64,000 bases of DNA from Liolophura sinensis (Eukaryota > Mollusca > Polyplacophora > Chitonida > Chitonidae), in NCBI RefSeq assembly GCF_032854445.1, contig NC_088303.1:34045501-34109500 (forward strand), in the 5' to 3' direction. The position numbers and the translations under genes were made by a program. A model generated the notes under the pieces. It saw only the letters and a program-made list of their open reading frames with translations. It was not told the DNA's origin and made no database searches. Below are positions 24,701-36,760 of the stretch, piece by piece (position 1 is the first letter of the stretch; each line of letters begins with the position of its first letter).

Positions 24701-26685
24701 CAGTGATTGCCCCCAGGCCTCCCCACCTATATACGACTGCAGACACTCTGTTTCACTCCTCTTTTCCTGTCACATGACAAGGGTGGGCCTTCTAAACATT
24801 CACTGAAGCAAATCTACATCCATATTGGTGCTGTATAGATCATTAAGTCGAAAATAGATAGCCTCCATCAGTCACACTCAGGTATCTTTGGCTGTATTAA
24901 ACACTGTAGAGTGGGTAAATTCACTGTGCCACAATAGTAACTTTCTAAAAAGTTCTTGAGCAAGGCCTTAAGCAATAAATAAATAGGATCCGTGTTTGAT
25001 TTACCGCAAGTTACGTACAAGTATACCTTAACAGTTATGGATTAAATGCATGGTAACAGCTATTTAATATAACTAGGGAGACTTATACTTTTTCCAATGA
25101 AAAAAGGCCTACCAGGTTTCGAATTCTTTACCAAAGATTTTACTCTTCTGCAAAGTGAATTGATTAACTCAATGTACCACGAAAGTCGCTTTTTCGCAGA
25201 AATACGGATTTTAACCATGCGAAAATATGACCAAGCTGATCACATTACAGAGTTTACATTTTACATATAAAGACAAACTTTGGAAACTTTGACAGCAAAC
25301 AGAAATTTCAGTTAGAATATCTTTCTGGGTAAGGTCAATTTTCATAGATTGTAAATTAAAAAACACAGTACCTCATTTCAACCGAAAATTGGCGATTTTG
25401 ATCGAGCGTGCATTTTTGTCGGCTTATTGTCGTACAACTATCTCTTTTATGGCGGTAAAACGTTTAGCTGCGCTTGGACCGAGCTTTATACTTGCGAATG
25501 CAAAATTACAGAATTGCAGAATTGTCCTGGGATTATGAAATTTGAACTTTCTTATCGTATTTACCTCTCTGGCGTTCAATACCCCGATTATAGCTTACCA
25601 CTATGATGCTAACTCATAGAGGTATACACACCTATCTGCACTCAAAATTTTTGCGTATGACGTTTGGAAATCTTCAAATAAAATACAGAAAAAAAAGATG
25701 CATTTGTAGAGTGTTTTGTACATTTATATTCCATTTATCTTTGTAAAGTATTTACAGTACTTTTCTCTGTCGTAAAATACAGCGAAATATATGTGTAATT
25801 TATACACTGTACAGGTCAGTTTCATATCTATGTGTATATCTGCCATGAAATAAATATAATGATGGGTGATGCACTATTGTGATTCATAATTGTTTTGTAT
25901 ACTGATTTTCCAGAACAATATAGAGCTGAACCTGTTTGGTCGACATAAATTGGGATTGGTCATTCTACTCATTTTACTCACTGACCCTGAATTCCGAGCA
26001 CCTAATACCCTCAATTCTCCCTCGACACGTGTCCGTAATGAATCACTGTGTTCGAGATCGAGTTTTTCCCAACAGAAAAAAAATTAACCCGTATTAAGTT
26101 CCATCCAATTTGACCCCGAACAGGTGGGGTCCCGGAAGTAGCTAATTTGGAGACGTTTTTTAAAACAGTGTTTTTGAAGGAGCCAAAGAATTATGGAGAG
26201 GTCAGTCCGTAAAGTTTTAGCGAAGCACACAAAAGAGTTCCAAAGATTTTGAAGAAAGCGGATGCTCTCCAAACGGGTCGCTTCACTGCCACAACAATAG
26301 CAGGACTACTGTTCTTTACAGGGGGAGAGACCATCCAACAATACGGGACAGAGCCACGCGCCCTGCTGCACACCCACACAACAATTCACATTTCAATCCG
26401 AGCCCTCTATCAAGAGGTAATCGGCCTTAAATTTCTGATCGTTTGGACATTTATGAGAATGTGTTTTTTTTTTCTATCCTACACTGGAGCAACTTCACTG
26501 AACACGACATAAATCTTTCAGTTGGAATTTCGCAAATACCCGTGAGAAAATTCTTGAGTGAATGAAAGGAGATGGAATTGGAGTTTGTGAAAGACTATGG
26601 TTGGGTGTATTTGTATTTGTTATTGGATAAGAAGATATCTCTTTGCTACCATATTCTATCCGTTTGTTATACTGTAATAAGATTT

Positions 26686-26688
<3 letters not shown>

Positions 26689-26755
<67 letters not shown>
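26689..26755. repeat. (AT)n microsatellite, about 66 bp
   Basis: Uninterrupted alternating AT run. Confidence 0.97.
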
Positions 26756-26757
<2 letters not shown>

Positions 26758-28197
26758 TCAGTTTTTAAATATACTTTAGAGGCACATTGACCAAATGTAC
26801 CTTGCGTTTCTGATATGGATATCGTTTTAGTTAATCACAGGGCAAAAAGAAAAAGATTCATAATTTTCATAAAGCTATGTTCATAGGAATATTATATCAC
26901 TTTCCTTGCGATATGATTTATTGCCCAAAATTCATTCATTGCAACAGGAATTCATTGCACGTTCAACATTTTACTCCATCTTTAAACCATAGTGTACATC
27001 GGTGGCTATAATTAGAAACAAATAATTAATTAGACATGGCATTAACATATGTGAGCCTGAAGAAGTTGTTCACCACAAAATTGTTTTATAACTCAGACAC
27101 CATGCATAAAACTACGCATACCGATATATTAAATGAATCTCAAACACTCGCAACGCAAACGAACTTCGTCATCGTTCTACAAACGCAATGTAAAGCTATA
27201 TAATCCTGTTTAAACAATGTGCGTCTGGTCCCAGGATAACAAAGCTTTAAGTCAAGAATTTAATCATTAAATTTGGTATGTTCCTTACCGTTATTTTAGC
27301 TGAAATTTGTTGCACAACAACTTACTCAGAATTTACGTTGTCAAGCAATATTTTGACTTTGTTACATCAGGAATAACAATTTAAAGCGATCTGAAATTTT
27401 GACTTCAGTCCAAGATGGCTTCGTGATCCCGGAGCCTGGTGTAGGAAGCCAAGATGAGCTAAACAGGAAAAGCAAGCAGACGCCTTTGATAGCCTGAAGC
27501 CCGATGCGTGAACAGAAGCAGACGACACATGGGTTTAGTTGCGCAATAACCTGAGAGCTATCAGAGGGATAGGCCTATATTCGCAGAAGGCTCACGGCTG
27601 TAGAGGGCGCAAATCTCTCAACAAAGGCACTTGAAGAGAAGACAACAATGCGAGACCAGCGCAAAATAAACACACTCAGCATAGTCGAGCACAGTTATGC
27701 AAGAAAGCCTCTCAGAAAGAGACAATAAGTGACACGAGCTGAGCTTGCCATACAACAACAACGGTCAGTAAATAATCCTCTTGCAGCCATGTGTTGTCCG
27801 AGTTTAATGAAGTTCTCTGTTAGATTGGATGTCACCTGTGCTGACAATTCCTCTTTAAGATGAAGGGTAAATGATTGTAAAACTAAACAACGCACGTGAC
27901 AAACTTCCGCGGACTATTTTCGGTTCTTACGCCCGGACCACCCGAATGTATTTGCTGTGGCGCGTGGCATGTTCTAAAGGAGGATCTATCTTGCCGGAGT
28001 ACAACATACAATCGGTATTGCTAAAGAAGGCCGTAATCCGCTATGAACTAATACTACCGCCAGTAGAATCGCAAAAACTCCATATTCGTAGTTTGAGTTC
28101 CTATCAAGCAAAGCTGTGCACACTCAAATAAAAGTCATTATCCATTTAAGTTCTATATATTGTAAGAAGAAACAGCTCGTACCACGTGGTTTAGTAC

Positions 28198-28609
28198 ATA
28201 CACTGTAACAAATTTCACTGTAATTTTACAGTGAAAAGTGCTGGCAATTTTCACTGCAATTTTCTTTTCATTGTGTATTTACAAGTTGTGCTCTTTAATA
28301 TTTACACCCAAAATAGTAGTATATTTCCACATATACCATTGTAAACAATCAGTTAACTCCATTGCAAACTAACAAAATCTACATATCTATCAAGAAAACC
28401 AGTGTGCATTTACAGCTAAGTGCACTGTAAATGGTCAAACCGCTACAGTTTTACAGACAACGCTGTAAATACATTTCGACTAGAGTAAAATTACATCACC
28501 TAGGAGCAGAATTGCGCTGTAAAATGGTGTAAAATATTTACAACATGATTTACTGTGACAATATAAAGTGCTTCAGGCTGTAAATTTGCATTCATTTCTT
28601 ACAGTGTAT
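28198..28609. mobile_element. MITE-like element with ACACTGTAA ends
   Basis: Terminal inverted repeats: ATACACTGTAACAAAT at the left and ATTTCTTACAGTGTAT at the right (one mismatch), about 412 bp apart and possibly flanked by TA. The interior repeats CACTGTAA/TTACAGTG-like motifs many times. No ORF. Confidence 0.65.
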
Positions 28610-29287
28610 CTTTCAATTGCTAGGACACACGAGGCGCGGGTTCAACCCTAACCTTGGACAGGGAGTTTGCCGGTTCCAGTTGATGTTGCTCTATCAACAC
28701 AGTAATAATGTCTATGCCAAGTTATCCCTATTTAATTCAAGCTGATAAGAAGTAATTGCTGAGAAATGTTATCTTCATATATAGTTCCTACGCCGTTAAC
28801 AACTATCGAGTTCTTGTTCGGAATGTTGTTAAGAGCGCGCAGGCAATTGTTCATATCTAAGGCGACAGGACTCTGTATCGATGCATAGTGTGTATGTTTG
28901 GAAATTTATTTCTCGGTTAGCAAACTCAAGATATTATAGGTTATGAACAAAGATACATGTACACCGTGCTATCATACATATGCCAAAATCCGACAGATAC
29001 ATACTTGCCTCTATCAAGCATTACAGGGACAACTATATATACAATGGGATCATGCATCTCCCACTTAAACAAGTCGGTTTCATGCAAGCTGTATACGCCA
29101 TTCTCAGCACGCTATTACGCTGCAGCGGTTGTTAATAACTTGTACCTCTTTGCTTTAGAAGCACATCTGTACATAAACAGAGACGTATTCCAGAAAGAAA
29201 CAATATATTTCGGCGCTTAAACCGACATGTTTTATGTCCCCTTCTGGTGCGGAAACACGTGCATAATTAACGTAACAACGTTCGTGG

Positions 29288-29550
29288 GACCTCCCTGGCC
29301 GAGGCGAATGTCGTCCCCGCGCGGCGCAACGAGTTAGAAGACTAACCATTGCGGTCGCTGTGAGTTCAAGTCCAGCTCATGCTGGCTTCCTCTCCGGCCG
29401 TACACGGGAAGGTCTCCCAGCAACCTGCGGATGGTCGTGGGTTTCCCCCGGGCTCTGCCCGATTTCCTCCCACCACAATTCTGGCCGCCGTCGTATAACT
29501 GAAATATTCTTGAGTACGACAGAAAACACCACTGAAATAAATAAATAAAA
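29288..29550 (+). mobile_element. SINE family A, near full-length
   Basis: Diverged head (CCTCCCTGGCCGAGG), B-box GAGTTCAAGTCCAGCTC, body with GGGTTTCCCCCGGGCTCTG, tail CGTATAACTGAAATATTC and AAATAAAT repeats. Confidence 0.85.
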
Positions 29551-30365
29551 GCGTACTATACTTACAGTATACTACTAGTATAGTTGTATTCTTTTTTGTG
29601 TGTATTGACAAAAAAGAAACGCCTGTGAAACCGGACCCATGGACTAAAAATTTGAGTACATGTATTTGGTATATTCACAGTTGCCCTAATGTCAAAGAGT
29701 TAACCTTTACACCTTATATGAACTCGACGTTATGTGATCTCGACGTTATACGATCTCGACGTTATATGATCTAAATGTTATATAATCGACAGGCAAGAAT
29801 GTATGAAGAATACACTATAAGCGCAAATCACAAACTTGAAAATCGCTCCAGATTAAATCATGTACGTTTATCTTTATCATAATCCCATTCATTAGATTCG
29901 TGTCTCTTCATGCTTATTGTGTCACGTGCGATTCTTTAAATCCGATAGATTAAAGATTAGTTAAGCACATTAGTGAGGCAACTATTTTTCATTTCTGTAT
30001 ACGCAGACAAATACCACACCTTCGTCGTGTTTAAAATCTTATACAGGGTAATTGTCTCTTATTTAGTTTTCTTTCTGTGAATACTAATACTACAGAATTA
30101 ATAGCGAATGTGAAATGAACTAAAAACTCGCATCTTTGAAATTTGCATATAGAAGACCATGATATACTTTTAATCACATTTCAGAATTGCAGCCATTAAC
30201 CATCTGCACGTGCAAACGCTCTCTTGTAAAATCTCGCATATTCACGCGAATCTCGCTTGCATAAATTTGCCATATGGAACAACAAAGTAATAAAAATTTA
30301 TTTGAGCATTAGAATTTGCATCTATATAACAGATGTTATCTGTGTACTGTATCACGCGTCTTGTG

Positions 30366-30375
30366 TATATATAAA
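30366..30375 (+). promoter_or_regulatory. TATA box of the ZP-domain gene
   Basis: TATATATAAA lies about 85-93 bases upstream of the ATG at 30459. With the usual spacing, transcription would start near 30396-30406, giving a 5' UTR of roughly 55-60 nt. The element fits the consensus, but AT-rich sequence is common here, so this remains a prediction. Confidence 0.55.
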
Positions 30376-30458
30376 TAAAACTTGACGCTAAAACTTTTTC
30401 AAGTGTCATAAGCCTATACCAGACAAACTGGACTGCTTCTCAAAGGCTCAGATATAAA

Positions 30459-33441
30459 ATGGTGGTCACCTACCAGCTTCTGGTATTGATAGGATTATCG
30501 CTAATTCAGGTAAGCCATAAAACACGCATATTTGTTTTCAATTTTAGACAAAATTTATTTGTTGTGGTATCTTATTGGCACGAGTCCATTTTTTCATCTG
30601 ATTTACGCTACGGTGTGAAAAATATAACTGGACTACATATACATATATATGAGCTACTTCGTATATACGAAATTATGTCCACCGGTTTGGTTGCGATGAA
30701 GACCCTATTTCGTTCTTTGGGCGTATATGGAATCAACAGATATTCCGTAGATTGTGTCTTTTTGTTAAGGATATCATAAAAAAGGAATGCATTTTGTTTG
30801 GTCTAATTTCTGTTTGAATCATCGCCCTGTTATAACGACCATGTAGCAATATATTACGGCTAGAATGAGGACATTTGAATTTTAATTTTACAATGATGTA
30901 CTGTGTATTATCATTGGTTTTGTTTCACTTTATATCTCGGTTGTCAGGTTTATGGGTAGAGGAAGAAAGGTTAAAGGGCGCGATGGAGATCACTGCACCC
31001 TCGGTATCTGATAAAACTCATGACTTAAAAGCCGCGTGCATCTAATGAAGAGCTGGATTCGAATACGCGACCTCATTATCCGAGAGTTTTAGTCGTCATT
31101 AGGGCTTTGATATATGAGATTAATGGTGCCATCACACACTAAATGTGACTCTGTTATATTGAAACACGCCTGTTACAGCGAGATAGTTAAAATCTCTAAC
31201 AGGATACAAGCCAAACGGGAATTAATGTTCGCACCTAATATAAATTAAATTTCCAGATGAATAATAATCGACATGCATAGAGTATCATGAATTACTGAAG
31301 CACTGAGTAATAGGCATGCTGATTAAATCAGCCTTTGGACACAGAGGCACGCACCGACACACAACCTGTATATACGTATATGGAATATTATGCTGTAATA
31401 ACTATATAGAGTGCTTGAGAACCTTGCGTATAGCTGGGCGACATAAAATAGTTATATAAAAACAACTATTGAGGGTATTTGAGTTTTAAGACCTGACATC
31501 ATATGCTTTCATTTAGGAAATATTCAATCGAGAATCGACAATTTCAATCGAGAATGGAGAATTATATAACTTTGTATAGAGCACATATGCACCAAAAATC
31601 TTTATAGATTAAGATTTATCACTGACCACTTTAACCATAAGCCATAAACCTGTTGCCGTTGTACAAGTATTTTTTAATAGGGTCGGTCAAATAAATAAAA
31701 AATGTAACGATTTTATAATGCCGTTTCCTTTATTCCCCGGCAGGTTTCCCTGGGACAGAGGAGAACGACACCATCCCCCGTCGAGGCACAGAGGGATGGA
31801 GACATCTGGAGGCAAACCCTCTTGTCTCGTATTGAGTGGATGAGACAAGGAGACCAGGGGTCGGTAAGGGGATTTGGTATTCTTGTCCCATACATCGCGC
31901 ATGCTTAATGAAAAGAGCAGATTATGATTTAGCTCCGCATGGCAGACATGCAGTGTTAAAAGTGTGATCAAAGCATGCATGAGTAAAGCGTGTTTTAATC
32001 AAACTCTGTGATCGGGAGAACTATCAAGTTACACGTTGGCTTTCAGTACTGTGAACTTAGTTTCTCTTTTTTTAGCAAATGCTGACAGAATTATTCCGCA
32101 TTATTGGCAATACTTAATGATCCAATTACCCATGCACGAGTCTAATTAGTGGTCGATTTTACCGATAATATCACGGTTTAATTTGTCTTATTACTTGTGT
32201 ATAGACTGACTGTATTCTGTTACTGTCAGCGAATTGCTACAGGGATAAACTTAATACCAGTAAGATACCTAAAAAGTCCATGTAATTCGTGTAGGATTTG
32301 TACATATACCAAATTTAAATGAAACATTTCATCTTTTTACAGCCTAACGTTGACAATGGGAAACAATTAGGTAAGCGGATTTTAGATAATCAGGCAGTTA
32401 ATCCAGAGAGTTCTATATTTGAAAAATCTTCACTTTAAATGCTTCCATGTTTTATGTATTTTGCACCGAAAAATTAGAATATCTGTTAATGTATGTATGT
32501 ATGTGTGCTTGAGTTTTACGTCGTAATGTTTCAATCATATGACGACGAGGAATCATTAGATGTGTGTACATATACTGTGTCTGCATGTGGCAGGGCGAGT
32601 CCATGCCGCCACTGAAATATCATGCCGAAGACGCCAGACATGACACCACAACCAGTCACATTATGCTGACACTGGGTCAACCAGCCATGTTTTCTTTCTC
32701 TAACATCTCATTGCTTAGTGCCAAACGAAGCAGTAGCAAGTACAATTTTCAGATATCTGTTAACAGAGGTTGTGCTGCGTATTTGTATTGTATAAGTTGC
32801 TGTAAACATTTGGAATGATTTAAAGAGACTCATATTATTAAACGAAACTGGAGGGTGGTTGAATTGGGGTTCAGGTTTCGTGACACCGCTCTGTGATAGT
32901 AAGCCTTTTTGTATATAATATAATGAAGTCAAAATATGTAAATGTGTAGTGTTATATGTATTTAAACCAGGATTTTTCTTCAGGTCTGAAGATCCCTGAG
33001 GCTTGCATGGCCCCCTTGCATGCATTGTTTTTCAAGTTTTCAAGATTGTTTATTTAATGTGATGAAAAACACAGCATTTTCAGTCATTCGAGAACAAAGA
33101 CGTCTAATATACTGCAATTAGCATCTCTTAAATTCACAGTGNNNNNNNNNNNNNNNNNNNNNNNNNNNNNNNNNNNNNNNNNNNNNNNNNNNNNNNNNNN
33201 NNNNNNNNNNNNNNNNNNNNNNNNNNNNNNNNNNNNNNNNNNNNNNNNNNNNNNNNNNNNNNNNNNNNNNNNNNNNNNNNNNNNNNNNNNNNNNNNNNNN
33301 NNNNNNNNNNNNNNNNNNNNNNNNNNNNNNNNNNNNNNNNNTCACAGTGGGAGTGGCTGTGTAAGCTGGCACTAAGCAATCCTCCGATACGTAAATAGTT
33401 TGAATAAATCCACAAGCTAAACTGAAAAGAGACAGGATTTC

Positions 33442-33500
<59 letters not shown>

Positions 33501-36500
33501 TTTGATTGGTGTTTTACTCCGTACTCAAGAATATTTCACTTATACGACGGCCAGCATTATGGTGGGAGGAAACCGGCCAGAGCCCGGGGGAAACCCACGA
33601 CCATCCCCAGGTTGCCGAAAGTATCTTCCCAAGTACGGCTGGAGAGGAAGCCAGCATGAGCTGTCAGGATTTCATCCGTAACGTGTGATTATTTAACAAC
33701 TACCAAACTGTCGTCGCTGCTCTGGTTTTACTTTCTATCTTGTTTTTTATATTGTTATATTGCAAATACACTCTACAAACGACGCCGTTCTGTGGCCTCT
33801 TGCATAAAGCGATCGTAGGTTAGGTTGATTGTAACTTATAACACGGCTACACATGTTTTTAGCATGTGTCGCCAAGATACGAATCGGCCTGTGTATGTCC
33901 CGGCCGCTAAGAGGAACATTGGTTTTGAATGACACCATTACCATGGTTATACGAAATGATTCAATTAATGAAAAACTAAGAAACACATTTTTGTTTGATT
34001 TCGAATATAAATTATATGTAAACGCATGCGTAGACACAAATGTTACATGAACTTGTGAATTAATAATACAGACATTGATATATGTCCGCACACATCATAT
34101 ACGGTTGATCCGAACACTCGGGTGTGTTGTTTCTATTGGAAATTATATGGACAGGGGATTGATACGCCATCAAGTTATAACCACTTGAACTTGTGTGAAG
34201 AATGCTGGGTTTAAGCAGTTTTCAACATCATTTATGTCATATCATGACAACCTCACCTTCCATTAAGTCAACATATATCACTGCCTCACTGGAATGGCAT
34301 GCCTTGGGCACCATATCCACGGCATACTGACACCGTACCGACCAGTATTTCGGCTATCCCATTATGCAGGGAGTCAGTTGCGCGAAGAAGTCGCAAGATC
34401 GACAACCTCAGTCAGGATTGAAGAAAGGTCTCTAGATATTTTTCCGACGCATGCGTAAATCTCGATTCTGTGAGTAGAGCGTATCGATGGACAAGCCATA
34501 TGTAGCCAAGTGTCGTGTTTTTTTCTCTTTAACAGCCACGTATATGTGCCCTCAGCATGGTATCCACGTGGCCATTAATCCGGGCATTGACAAGATCTCC
34601 AAAGTTGCGGTCCTAGGGGCGGAGTCACAGCCTGGATGTTCCTCTTACGTCATGAACAACATGTACTATCTGAACATCAACATCAGTGACACGCGGAACC
34701 CACCGTGTGGAATCCGGAGGGTGAGTCAGTTCGTATTAAAACTGGATACTGGTAGGAAATTTGCGCACCCACTTTTTTTATTTATTTATTTTTTTATTAT
34801 TACTATTTATTTTTTTTACCTGTGAATCCTATCAGTCAACCAAACATGTCTTCATGTACACAACGAAGTCGTGTTCGTTGCGCTCGACAATCGCCGTGTG
34901 AATTCCAGCTGATTTAACAGAACAGTCTTATTGGTCTAATCATTTGGAGAAATGGCACGTGTACCAACTCAGGTAAATTGAGAAAAGAGTCGTATTTCAC
35001 AAGCTACGTGCAACTGTCGTCGCTGCTCTTGTTTTTACTCTCTATGCGGTAAGTAGTTTATTATATGTTATATCTTGCCAGATGAAAACCAAAGGATTTG
35101 TCTTTGTGACACATATATCAGCAGATCAAAAGTGGGAGAGTAGGATCTTACGGAAAATGATAATGTTTTTTACATAAAATTTGTTTGTTGTTATTTATTT
35201 ATTTATTTATTTATTTTAGGACGTGGACGGGACAATGACAGTTAACATTGCCACGCAAGCCTTCATGAACGCGTACAGTGGATCAGACAGAATGTACAGA
35301 ATACAGTGTAAACTAGGACAGAAACTCATGGCGCAAACCACGGGGACAGTCATGGAGTAAGTTCAAAGACATTACCTGATTGCGTTATTGGATAACGGCA
35401 TGATTAATGAAGTGATTGATAAAGTTATTTGTTCAGATGTTGTTTTACCGAGTTAAATTGATTAGAGACCGAGGTTTACCGGTTACCTGTGATTATTTGC
35501 CAACGACCATTTGTCAGCTATCACGCTGACAGTCGCCACTGTCTTGTTTTTACTCGCTGTGCTGTTGATTTTGAATTTTACCCTTCACGGCGTACACACC
35601 ACAGTATTACACTTTACTTGTTGACGAGGGTAAGGTTTATGGGTAGAGGAAACCGAAGTGAACCTGGGGAAACCACTGCATCATATACCTGAACAATCCG
35701 CTATCTTAAAGCCGCAATCAGTTAAGTTCTCTTGGATTTTCAGTTAAAGCCATTCACCTGCTTGACTAGCAAGTGCTCAGATGTATTACCTGTATTTCAT
35801 TGGTTTATTGCTTCATTAGCACTGCCTGCATCATTCATTGATTGATTATATCTCGAACAATTTAAGGGCACTGAATGATACATATGCACATTCTCTGCAT
35901 ACTTTCTTATAGTTGTGTATTGGTTTGTGTTGGACGTTAGGCTGGAAATTAGTGTAGATGAAATCTTAATCACTGCACTTTTTTACCTAATTCTGCTTAC
36001 GCCATGGTGCTATAGGGGGCGTGAAGATTACTATTTATGCATTTACATGAACTGTTAGAGTAAAACCCTAACTGAGGTAAACTAACAAGAGGCCGTATTT
36101 CACCGGTATCGTGTGACCATTTGCCAGCTATCTCACTGTCGTCGCTGTTCTGGTTTTACTTTCTGTGCTGTACATCTATAATTACATTGTCATTGTTGAC
36201 CGGGAACGTCCATTATGGTTAAGTAGACGAATGCCTGTTACGATGCTTAGATTTGGACAATAATGGTGCATGACCATAATGATGCATGACAGTAATGGTG
36301 CATGACAATAATCGTGCATGGCAGTAATGATGCATGACAGTAATGGTACATGACAATAATCGTGCATGGCAGTAATGATGCATGACAGTAATGGTACATG
36401 ACATCAGCGAAATGCATTTCCTGCATTTACTACAAGCGAAATGAAAATGCCGGTAAATGTTTCATACAGGATTCATATTTCTTTATTCTCAGTGGAAATC

Positions 36501-36676
36501 TCCCCGCCGGAATGGCCTTTCAGCAGGACTCCGCCATGGTGAAATTGGAGATTCGTGATCTTACCGCTACAAGACCACTGTCTCAAGCCAGCCTGGGAGA
36601 GATGGTCGTGTTATACGCAGAGCTGATAAACACAGCAAGTAAGAACATTAAGAGTAGCTCTTAATGATAAATCCAT

Positions 36677-36760
<84 letters not shown>

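Larger units (their letters stand above)
21865..30365. other. Intergenic region between HES gene 2 and the ZP gene
   Basis: No supported gene. It contains SINE copies (22.05, 24.5 and 29.3 kb), a 53-bp tandem duplication, an antisense family C fragment at about 23690-23850, a related repeat fragment at 24210-24310, an (AT)n tract and a MITE-like element at 28.2 kb. A frame at 26213-26416 is discussed separately as a possible exon. The 150-aa frame at 23882-24334 overlaps repeat sequence and is not supported. Confidence 0.55.

Noticed and set aside
27695-27895. 66-aa minus ORF with LKEELSAQVTSNLTENF
   Set aside because: The composition is protein-like but short, with no splice partner or recognised domain; it may be chance or a transposon scrap.
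36261-36404. Coding ORFs of Met-His-Asp-Tyr-Cys-His repeats on the minus strand
   Set aside because: They result from a 16-bp minisatellite read in different frames inside a ZP intron.
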